From: Bolinopsis microptera
Taxonomy: Eukaryota > Ctenophora > Tentaculata > Lobata > Bolinopsidae
Assembly (NCBI RefSeq): GCF_026151205.1
Contig: NC_087072.1
Span: 2,313,375-2,377,374, forward strand
Reading direction: 5' to 3'
DNA length: 64,000 nt
This document shows, piece by piece, positions 12,301 through 24,300 of the stretch. A model generated the notes under the pieces. That model made no database searches. It saw only the letters and a program-made list of their open reading frames with translations, and was not told the origin of the DNA. The translations under genes and the position numbers were made by a program. The first letter of the stretch is position 1. Each line of letters opens with the position of its first letter.

Positions 12301-15300
12301 CATCGTAACGTTGACGCAGTTAAACTAATGGCAAGAATATACCCTCTCACAGGTTGAGATGTATCGGGAGTGGGAGTACTATATGTAATTATAATCTGCT
12401 TTACAAAGTTGTCGATCTCTTTTAAATTGCACGTTCATGATCTATAAAAGTTCAGCACTGAATTTTCTACTTTTCTATAGAACGGTTGTTTTAGAAACAG
12501 CTTTTCAATTCAATTAAATAACTTAAAATCTGGTTTATAAAATGCAATCGTTTAATGAGTGCTGTAGCATCAATCCTGATCTCTATGATATATTAGTAGT
12601 GATATCGCAAAGAAATTCAATTAAAATCAATGATATTGCGTCAAATGAAAATTATCTTTAGTGGTCGCTTTCTTTGAACAAAATTCTTAATGATTTTAAA
12701 CCATAAAATAAATCTTGACTCATATCTGATTTCGTGATAATGGTAGATAAAGAGTATTTTAACCTCGCTAAAAGCACCGGTCGTTTGAAAAGGTACTCAT
12801 CTATCAAAGGCCTGACATCTGAGTTAATTTAAGTTCTTTCGATTAAATCCAAGTTCAATTTTAGAAAGCTCAAAGTGATTTCATTAAGCGGACAGCTTAA
12901 TTTAACGGTAGAAAAGCTGATAGCTGACAAAGTATGAAACTATGAATTATCGAGGGTAGTATGTTTAGATTACCAGGATAAATTTTGTACGAAAAAGGGC
13001 ACGACACATAATATATTTCTAAACATGGTTTTTATAAAATACAAACATCTGTGATCCCAATGTATATGAGAGCGGGAGTTCGACATAAACCCGATCATAC
13101 TAACAGCAAGTCTACTATCTGACTGTTACAATTCTAGTTCTTTTCATCGATACGGTCTGTGCTTAAGTTCCTTAGTACAATAGAGTTTGGTTCTGTACAC
13201 CAATGAGCTGCTTTTTTAGTCCAATACTGAGTCGAATTTTAAGCCCAGGTCGAGTTAGGCAAATATCTCTATCTTGCCGCTCAGGATCTCTTTCCAGATG
13301 GTTTAACGTCGGAGGCTTCCCGACCCCATTCCGTGCATAAAAGGTTGTATCTGCGGGTGGATCACTTCTCGATCTGGGGTAAGGTATTCTCTCTCTGTTC
13401 GCTCTCCGCCTTCTATCACTGAACTCATACACGTAGTAATTAGAGACCACGTTGATGAAAGAGAAGTGCATGGAGAGAGTTCCAGGGATATAGGTACTCC
13501 CCAGTGGTGTGTTACTTGTATGTCCACCCTTGAAAATTACCAAAATCATCAGCACTGTTCCTGGGAAGACTGAAAGAACGAACAGAGTGGTTACAATGAT
13601 AATGGTGACCAAAGACTTTGTCTTGAGTTGAGATCCTGTTCTTGTGAGGTTGTGTGTTCTGGAGCAGATGACAAGGACCCAGACGTTGGCGATCAGAGTA
13701 ACCATCAGAGGTCCGACTTGGCAGAGGATCAGCATGAGAGGTCTAATGACCTTACCTGAGATGGAGGTGGTTCGTAACCACAGTGGTTGACAAATGAACC
13801 TAGAAACGGAGAACTCCACTCCTTGTTTTCCATTGTTGTTCCATTGTGCAATGCCCACCACTATCAGCAACGTCCAGAGCCCAGCGGAGAGCAAGATACC
13901 TAGTTTTCTACGTTTTGAGGCGTTGGCGAGACTTCTGAGGGGGCACTGCATAACGTAGAGACGCTGGAGGGGCAGGGCTGCCATCAGGACCAGCTCCATT
14001 ATGTTGGGGATAAACTGTACGTATGCTACTATCACACATATCAGCTCCCCTAGCATCCACCGCCTGCAGAACAACATGTTTTCAGCTAACAACTCGTATT
14101 CAGTGCCTCCGTTGGTTATATCAACGAATACTTTATCTCCAATCCAAATTGGTTTGTCTGGTAAAATACTCGAAGGGAAAAGAAACTGCAACACTAACCT
14201 GTATAAGGCAGTTATAAAGACGGGAATAATTCTGAAGAAAACCATAAAAAGATCGGCCAGTGCAGTGCTCCTGATGAGGGGGTCGTCCGTTTTCGTGAGG
14301 ATGTGCCGTCTAGTGAGCACGGACACGTTACCATGTACACCTGGAAGTTTATAGATTTACTAGTGTAACCCATGCCTACGGCTGGGACTTCACTATCACA
14401 GTTGAAATGCACAAGTACAAACCCGCCTATTATATTCTAAAAAGGGTAAAAAGGGCAATACATTATCGTAGTTAAAACGGTGCGAAAGTACGAACTCGCT
14501 CAGTCCAAACACACCGTAATTTAATTCTGAATGGCCCTCACGTATCTAATAGTAATACTTGATAGGCAATCCTGAGGTCCCCTGTCAAATTACCTAATTA
14601 TACAGCCAATCTGTTTGGGGGGGGGGGGGGGGGGGGAGAGAGCGAGATTGGGAGAGAGGGAGAGCACGTGAGACACTTTAGTATCAAATTTGGGTCACAA
14701 AATGATCAATTAAACCACTTACCACCGACCGATTTGAAAAACCTTAATCATTTGGCTTCGTCAGAGTTTTGTCGGCACTATTTGGGCACTATACAGACAG
14801 ACAGACACTAGACAGACACAAACACATTTATTGAGATTATTAGTATAGATTGGTTATAATATACTAGATTCGTTCGTTAATAATACTCACCGATTATAGC
14901 GAGGAAGAAGTCAATAGCAGCGATTATATAGAGCACATAGTTTTCCCAGCCCAAAACATTTCCAAGTTCAGTGATGTTCAGTCTTGGGATGTAGTGAACA
15001 GTGTTACTTGTCACGGAGGGAGGCATTCTTGCCTTGGTAAAGTTCATTATAGGAGCGACCCCTGATGTACAGTGGTATAAAAGTCAGTCACAAACCGATG
15101 CCGACTATTTGGAGTATAAAATAAAATAAAATCTCGGTTATGTAATTCTCGTTATATAGCACCACGCAGGAGAAAATATCGCGTCTAGACCATCGTAACG
15201 TTGACGCAGTTAAACTAATGGCAAGAATATACCCTCTCACAGGTTGAGATGTATCGGGAGTGGGAGTACTATATGTAATTATAATCTGCTTTACAGTAAG

Positions 15301-18300
15301 TTGTCGATCTCTTTTAAATTGCACGTTCATGATCTATAAAAGTTCAGCACTGAATTTTCTACTTTTCTACAGAACGGTTGTTTTAGAAACAGCTTTTCAA
15401 TTCAATTAAATAACTTTAAAATCTGGTTAACAAAACGCAATCGTTTAATGAGTGCTGTAGCATCAATCCTGATCTCTATGATATATTAGTAGTGATATCG
15501 CAAAGAAATCCAATTAAAATCAATGATATTGCGTCAAATGAAAATTATCTTTAGTGGTCGCTTTCTTTGAACAAAATTCTTAATGATTTTAAACCATAAA
15601 ATAAATCTTGACTCATATCTGATTTCGTGATAATGGCGGTAAAGATTATTTTAACCTCGCTAAAAGCACCGGTCGTTTGAAAAGGTACTCATTTATCAAA
15701 GGCCTGACATCTGAGTTAATTTAAGTTCTTTCGATTAAATCCAACTTCAATTTTAAAAAGCTCAAAGTGATTTCATTAAGCGGACAGCTATTTAACGGTA
15801 GAAAAGCTGATAGCTGACAAAGTATGAAACTATGAATTATCGAGGGTAGTATGTCTAGATTACCAGGATAAATTTTGTACGGAAAAAGGGCACGACACAT
15901 AATATATTTCTAAACATGGTTTTTATAAAATACAAACATCTGTGATCCCAATGTATATTGTATATGAGAGCGGGAGTTCGACATAAACCCGATCATACTA
16001 ACAGCAAGTCTACTATCTGACTGTTACAAATCTAGTTCTTTTCATCGATACGGTCTGTGCCTAAGTTCCTTAGTACAATAGAGTTTGGTTCTGTACACCA
16101 ATGAGCTGCTTTTTTAGTCCAATACTGAGTCGAATTTTAAGCCCAGGTCGAGTTAGGCAAATCTCTCTATCTTGCCGCTCAGGATCTCTTTCCAGATGGT
16201 TTAACGTCGGAGGCTTCCCGACCCCATTCCGTGTATAAAAGGTTGGATCTGCGGGTGGATCACTTCTTGATCTGGGGTAAGGTATTCTCTCTCTGTTCGC
16301 TCTCTGCCTTCTATCACTGAACTCATACACGTAGTAATTAGAGACTACGTTGATGAAAGAGAGGTGCATGGAGAGGGTTCCAGGGATATAGGTACTCCCC
16401 AGTGGTGTGTTACTTGTATGTCCACCCTTGAAAATTACCAAAATCATCAGCACTGTTCCTGGGAAGACTGAAAGGACGAACAGAGTGGTTACAATGATAA
16501 TGGTGACCAAAGACTTTGTCTTGAGTTGAGATCCTGTTCTTGTGAGGTTGTGTGTTCTGGAGCAGATGACAAGGACCCAGACGTTGGCGATCAGAGTAAC
16601 CATCAGAGGTCCGACTTGGCAGAGGATCAGCATGAGAGGTCTAATGACCTTACCTGAGATGGAGGTGGTTCGTAACCACAGTGGTTGACAAATGAACCTA
16701 GAAACGGAGAACTCCACTCCTTGTTTTCCATTGTTGTTCCATTGTGCAATGCCCACCACTATCAGCAACGTCCAGAGCCCAGCGGAGAGCAAGATACCTA
16801 GTTTTCTACGTTTTGAGGCGTTGGCGAGACTTCTGAGGGGGCACTGCATAACGTAGAGACGCTGGAGGGGCAGGGCTGCCATCAGGACCAGCTCCATTAT
16901 GTTGGGGATAAACTGTACGTATGCTACTATCACACATATCAGCTCCCCTAGCATCCACCGCCTGCAGAACAACATGTTTTCAGCTAACAACTCGTATTCA
17001 ATATCTTTAACTTCATCCGCAATCCAATTGATATTGTCTGGAAAATACTTGAAGAGGACAAAAACTCGAAGGGAAAAGAAACTGCAACACTAACCTGTAT
17101 AAGGCAGTTATAAAGACGGGAATAATTCTGAAGAAAACCATAAAAAGATCGGCCAGTGCAGTGCTCCTGATGAGGGGGTCGTCCGTTTTCGTGAGGATGT
17201 GCCGTCTAGTGAGCACGGACAGATTACCATGTACACCTGGAAGTTTATAATTTTAGTGCTTATAATAACAATTTTGAAGAAATCTGTGGCTTGAAGTTAG
17301 TATGATTTCTTTAGAATTTCACCTCCTTCTTTAATAATACTTACCGATTATAATGAGGAAGAAGTCGATCGCAGCGATTATATAGAACACTTCGTTTTCC
17401 CAGCCCAAAACCTTTCCAAGTTCGGTGATGTTCAGTCTTGGGATGTAGTGAACAGTGTTACTTGTCACGGAGGGAGGCATTCTTGCCTTGGTAAAGTTCA
17501 TTATAGGAGCGACCCCTGATGCAGGTAGAGTGGTGTAAAAGTCAGTCACAAACCGATCTCAACTGTTTGGAAATTTAAATAAAATCTAGTTTATGTAATG
17601 GCCATAAAATAGCACAAAGCAATAAAAAATATCGCGTTAGACATTAAATTATCGTAACGCCATTACATTATAGGAGCGACCCCTGATGCAGGTAGAGTGG
17701 TGTAAAAGTCATTCACAAACCCATCTCAACTGTTTTTAAAATTTATATAGAAACTAGTTTATATAATGGCCATAAAATAGCACAAAGTAATAAAAAATAT
17801 CTCGTCTCGTCTAGACATTATCAATCATCCTTTTACTGACGATATGCTGAATTTCTCCGTGGACGACATCATTAAGGCCATTGAAGACATCAAACCTAAT
17901 GCTGCATCAGGTCCTGACGAAATTCCAGTCACCCTTCTCAAGAACTGCAAGAAAGCCCTAGCAGTACGAATGCACATCATCTGGTCCAACTCTTTAGTTA
18001 CTGGGGAGGTCCCTAGTTTCTATAAGTTCTCACACGTATTTCCTCTCCACAAGAAGGATAGTCGAGCCAAACCAGCTAACTACCGACCTATATCACTCAC
18101 CTCCCATGTGGTTAAAGTATACGAGAGGGTGATAAGAAAAACGCTTGTAAACTATTTTGATATCAATAACCTCATATGTAGTAAGCAGTGGATAACGGGT
18201 TAGTAACCATAGTAACCATAGTAAGCAGCACGGATTTAGATCCGGCCGGGTTTGCCTTACTCAACTTCTCCACCATTTTGATGACGTTCTGGATTCTCTA

Positions 18301-21300
18301 ACCAATAATTCAGATTTTGATTCAATATATCTCGATTATGCCAAGGCTTTCGATAAAGTTGACCACAAACTTCTACTGAAAAAGCTCCAACTCTATGGAA
18401 TTCACCCTAAATATATAAAGTGGATAAAATCTTTCCACTCAGACCGGAAACAAGCAGTTGTTGTTGACGGTCATCTGTCCATCCTTACATTAATAATCAG
18501 CGGAGTTCCACAAGGTACGGTTTTGGGACCGATCCTTTTCTTGATTTTTATCAATGATATCGAACATTGTATCATGCGAATCAGGGCATGACGCCAAGCT
18601 CCTCCAAAAAGATCTGCAAATTGTCATTGATTGGTCCGAGAGAAATAATATGGCCCTTCACAAAGACAAATTTGAGTATATGTGTCACAAATTCAACCAC
18701 CAATATGTACTATTTGAGTTTCCATTTGTGGTTGAAAATTCTCAATACTCAGTTTCCAAAGACACTACACTAGAGCTAGTACATCAGCTCAGGGATTTAG
18801 GCGTCCTAGTGTCAAGTGATCTCTCTTGGTCCCCTCACATACGAGCCATTGCAGATAAAGCTCTCCAAAAAGCATCATGGGTTCTCAGTTTATTTCATGC
18901 ACGATCTCACTCTATCATGCTGACTCTATACAAATCAATGGTTCGAAGTCTGATTGAATATTGCTGTCCATTATGGCATCCCTCAAAAATCAGCGATATC
19001 CAAGATCTGGAGAATGAACAGAAAGCATTCACCGCCAGAATATCAGAAATGCGCGATCTCCACTACTGGAATCGCCTGGTATATCTATCTCTGATGTCTC
19101 TTTAACGAAGGCGGGAGCGATTCATTATCCTCCATATGTGGAAAATCCTCCACGGAAAGACCAGCAATGATCTGAACGTTCTATTTGTTTCACGCCCAAG
19201 GCTTGGAAACCTAGCAGTAATTTCATCAAAACGTAGAACCAGTTCAACAGCAAACCTCACCTTGTTTGACAACTCATTTGCAGTTCAGTGACCTAAATTG
19301 TGGAATGCAATCCCCTACCATCTGAATGTCATTCAAGATGTCGAGCACTTCAAGATAAGCTCACAAAGTTCATGTTGTCTCTCCTTGATAAGCCGCCAAT
19401 CAGGGGATATACTCCTCCAAATACGAACTCGGCTGTGCTGGCGCAACGAGCGAGACTTTACTTCGCTATGGGGTGGTCAGAAGATGTGATGGCCCCGTCA
19501 AGTCTTGATGAAACTCAACATAGGTCACGTAGGTAGGTAGGTAGGTTTTAGCCTAAAACCTATAACGTTTTAGGTTACAGGTTATATGTTATAGGTCGAT
19601 ATTTATTGAGAATACTATTTCAAATTAAAATGGTTTACAAAATTCAATGGTACAGTCAAACATCTCTATACTGGGCCTATCAGGGAAACGAAAAGTGCAA
19701 GGTATAGAAAAACCCGGTATGGAGAGGTTCACGTAATCCCAATCCACAGTATCTGTACTCTGTAGCCTCTCAACTAGCCTACCAGTCAAGCGTCACACTC
19801 ACAAATACCTCATTAGTGTTTTTTATAATGCTTCTATTGTGTCGTATTGTGATGCAATACAGCTCGATGTTTAATCAAATCACCAACCAGTCACATTTCT
19901 TGCACGCAATTAAAAAGTGGCCCGGTATATCGACTATCGAGGTACTCAGTACAGTGAGGCCTGATATAGAAAGGTCTGGTATAGAGAGGTCTAACCATAT
20001 GGGCGGGATATAAGCACATCATTTCATTTCATGTGTGGTCAGTGGTCAGTACAATTTGTGGTCAGTATAATTTAGAAGTTTAGAATATAAACTTGACGAT
20101 GGCTTGCGTTTTAATTCTTCTAAGGTGATGTTTCATGAAATCGTACTGAACTTAATCAATATTTCCAAGGCGTGCTGAAACATAAAAATGAAACTAAGCT
20201 GTTCCCTGGAGTAACAATCTATGACACCACCCTTGTCTGGATGCTGTCTGGTTTCTTAAGTACTTGTAAAATATTGAACACGTCGTTGTATCAGCTCTGA
20301 TAGCTATAAGTTGCACCAAATTCAAACCCCGCTCCTATTAAAAGTTTTAAATATCCGTTATCTAAAGATATGATCCGAGCAAGAGCAACTCAGTAGGATT
20401 ATTGGTAAACCACAAAACAAAAAGTGCGGCTGAGAACACTTTACCTGCAGTTGCTAAACCCATCGCTAGACTAATAAATCATTGATACGTCGAAGTACGC
20501 CTAAAGTGACACCGTTTCCGGTGCGGATTCAGACCTTGCCCACTGACAGTTCGCCGGAGTTAATGCAAATGGTTTTTGAAGTGTGCAGATCAGCCCAAAT
20601 ATCAATATACCTTTAAAATAACTCTCCGTTTTCGGCGATGAGGAGCACTTGATAGATTGTAGTACTAGTAGGGTTATTAACCTGGTCTGGATTCTTAATG
20701 CAACTGTAAGTTATATTTCTGCGGTACCTCACAACTTCTATTCTATAATAATAGATTCTATGATTATGATAATGATTGTGCCCTGCCTCTTTTTGGTGAT
20801 GGCCTAGCTGGACCATTAAACCTTCATTCCTATTTTACATTACATCATTATGTGACCCAGCAGAAGGAGCTTCTTTCAGATCAGAAAACTCCTGTTCATC
20901 TGAAATCCTTATATTTAATGTGGATTGTCGAATAAAATTTCATCTCTAAAAAATGCCATTGATTTATAGAGACAGGAAGCGAAGAAACTCGGAGGTTTTT
21001 AATTTAATCTTCAAGTCGAAGTATGTCCATTTTCAATAAGTATTGAGCAAGTACAAAAATGTATGATAGAAGATTTAAAAAACGGGGTGGCGCGCCTTAG
21101 TTCTGGTAAATTAACATCCTGCGGCGTCTGACACCTGAAAACTGAAAACTGGATTTGTCTACACCGAGATTAAAACTTCTCTTACTTCTAATGTCTAGTC
21201 AATAAAATGCTAGGTAATGTATATTTTTGACCATTTCTCATTAAAAGCAGTCCGGTCATATAATCAAAGTTTTTTTTGGGAATAATAAAGAGCATTCCGT

Positions 21301-24300
21301 TTTTCACACACCAAGCCGCCTTTGTTAAACACAGTCATACTCATAGTGGTTTCTTTCACTTAACAAAGAGCGGGCTAAAACTGGATTAAACCTACCGCAT
21401 TTTATTTCATGCGCTTGAATTCGAGAACGGGGAAATTCGAGTGCTATAATCATAATCAGTAAATTAATTTTCCGGAAAATATTTGCAACCGGATGAAAAA
21501 TTGTCGGGATCATGTACATCACAAATCACAGACAGGACAACCATACCTCAATTCAATATGGCATTGAATATAGTCTCCATTTTAAATGGAACCGTTATAC
21601 TGCTAGACAATCACAATGTCACATTGACGCTATTTCAAGGGGTTTACGTTGACAAATCTCGACCTGCATTTCTCTACGTCAAATATTACGACTGGTCAAA
21701 AGATTTCTCCACGTGAATCACATGTCGGCCAATGGCTCCGAACGTGTGTTCCATGTCCAATAATGGGGAAGAAACATAGTGCTGGGTAGAATATTAATGC
21801 TCGAGAACAATTACTGAATACCGGTACAAATGTCGTCAGTATCTTAAGAACAGCTCGGATTTGTGCTTAAATATTTTAGTTGAGAGAGCTGAGTAAAATT
21901 GTTTGCTTAAGTCTCCGTTTATAAACGACGACAAAAGAGCGAACTTATATTTTTACTTAATGCTAATAGTTCTTTTATTCAAATTTCTGATTGTTATGTT
22001 TCTGAATAGACTCAGTGAAATTTGAATAAAAGAACTATCAAAATGAGACTCAATAACACCACGGCATCAACTTTAACGCTAATAGTTAATAACTAGACAT
22101 GTCATTGTAACGAAAACGTGATGAATGAAAGCTGAAAAGCTCGTCGAATGAAAATTGCGATTGGGGCACATTAATTTCACCTTATATATGCTCTCTTGAC
22201 CCTTGTCCCTTAAAGTTAATAGTAAAAATAGATTTAAGTGTTTCCAAGAGAGATCCCTATAGCTTAAAGTAGAATACGAATGAAGTGGAATTGTACCTAC
22301 AGTTAAAGCTTTTCTAGGAATTTGAAATTAACAGACTTTCTTTTTGTTGCTGGAAAAGGCCTTGATTTGTCGGTATTTATAGTTATTGAACCCACGAACA
22401 GCAGCAAATTGATTTCTATAATCTTTTTAAAAGCTGAATACTGTGGTTTTACAGGTTGCAGCGAAGTGACATTTTAGTAGGATTTTGATTGCATACTATA
22501 CATCGTATATATCGGGAGGAATTGCGAAACAGCCTACAGAATCGATCATTGGAATCGACGAAAATGAAAATGTTGCGGAATAGACTTACTCGGAATTTAA
22601 CGAAAAAAATTGTCGGAAACTTTTTGACTGCAAAAATAATGTGGCCAGTCAGAGGATCGACCGCGGTTTTCTTCCCTTTTATTCATGTGTTTTGAACCCT
22701 AAAAATTTAGCCAAATTAAAAGTTTTGATGACAATCACAGGGCCTTAACCCCCTCCTTCTCCGTCAGCAACAGTCAGTATTTCTCCCCTCCCCCTTAACC
22801 CCCTCCTTCTCCGTCAGCAACAGTCAGTATTTCTCCCCTCCCCCTTAACCCCCTCCTTCTCCGTCAGCAACAGTCAGTATTTCTCCCCTCCCCCTTAACC
22901 CCCTCCTTCTCCGTCAGCAACAGTCAGTATTTCTCCCCTCCCCCTTAACCCCTCCTTCTCCGTCAGCAACAGTCAGTATTTCTCCCCTCCCCCTTAACCC
23001 CTCCTTCTCCGTCAGCAACAGTCAGTATTTCTCCCCTCCCCCTTAACCCCCTCCTTCTCCGTCAGCAACAGTCAGTATTTCTCCCCTCCCCCTTAACCCC
23101 CTCCTTCTCCGTCAGCAACAGTCAGTATTTCTCCCCTCCCCCTTAGCCCCCTCCTTCTCCGTCAGCAACAGTCAGTATTTCTCCCCTCCCCCTTAGCCTG
23201 CTGCTGACGTAGAATGTGACTAACGGGGTGTGAAGCTAAAAGTTTTATTTTACAACTCCTCTGGGATTTGAGTGATATGTTGTAAGTAATAATAATATGA
23301 CGATTGAATTATATGGATATTTTCACTCTAACCCTTTAGTCACTGGTCCAGGTATATTACCTTATATGGTAGTGTTACCATAGTAACATTACCTTATATG
23401 GATATTCTCACTCTAACCCTTTAGTCACTGGTCCAGGGGATTAGCAAGCAACAGAAGAAGTTCGATCAGCTTCTCAACCTTGGAAAACAGCTCCTCAAAA
23501 CCGAGCATCCTATGTCTAGAGTTATTGGGGTAAGTCTCCTTTTATTTTAATTTTACTGTTACTCATCTTGTCTTCTTGATTGTATAATGTATAAAATCCT
23601 ACAAGTTTTGCAATAAGAGTCAATATTTGATATTGATATCAATATATTAAATTTTGCATCTTTACCCAAAGTTTGAAGAATGTCAAATCAATTCTGCAGT
23701 CTACGGGTATAAATTCTTATAAAGCACTATGAATTTACTGACAGCCAGCCTTTTAATACAATTATTCATGGACAAATAGGATTGCCGTATCAGTGAAGGA
23801 AATGTTTTTTTACTCGATCGACAAATGGCAGAGATTCTCAAAAGTTGTCAAATTCTGTCAAACATTAGACAGTAAAATCCTGCACCACTGGGATGGTTGG
23901 GGGATTGTTAACCGTTATTAACCAGGTAACCGTTAGTAACCAGGTAACGGCGTTACCTGAGGTATACACGTGTTGTAGGTATTCTAGTTAGAATTAGAGA
24001 GGTTTTGTTTGATAAGAAAATATTATAACATTTAAAGACAGAGGCTACCTAAGCCCCACCTTCAGATCCGAAGTTCACTATGTGCTAGATTCATCCGATT
24101 TGAGGTAGAATTTGATGTAGATATTGTACTTTTGAACAAAGAAAACTCGTATATTCTGAATATGTAATCGAATTTGAACAAATATGGTCATTGCACAGCA
24201 AATATAACACTAGTGCACTGAAAATGCACGTTCAAATAAATAAAATAAATAAAATGTACAATCTTAAGTTATTACTCAACATTAACTTAACCCGAAATAA

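Larger units (their letters stand above)
7379..17515 (-). repeat. Four-copy tandem GPCR gene array
   Basis: Units of about 2.9 kb (exon 1 starts at 9311, 12171, 15061, 17515) repeat head to tail, including the intron, flanks and most intergenic sequence. Exon 2 is nearly identical across copies by eye. Copies 1-3 share a 555-bp intron with a poly-G tract and CA/ACAG repeats; copy 4 has an intron of only 108 bp and is the outer, most divergent member. This fits recent serial duplication with homogenisation. Confidence 0.9.
6310..23436 (+). other. 17-kb plakin intron 7 hosting minus-strand GPCR genes and mobile elements
   Basis: Exon 7 ends in phase 0 at 6309 and the next in-phase exon begins at 23437. 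Between them lie a minus-strand LINE tail, the GPCR array, a plus-strand CR1-like LINE, a pogo-type MITE and a 51-bp minisatellite. The host gene is inferred to continue across because phase and heptad character match on both sides; a transcript would confirm it. Confidence 0.55.

Noticed and set aside
22745-23196. Regular 51-bp direct repeats that could suggest a CRISPR array
   Set aside because: The units are contiguous with no unique spacers, and the context is a eukaryotic intron. It is a minisatellite.
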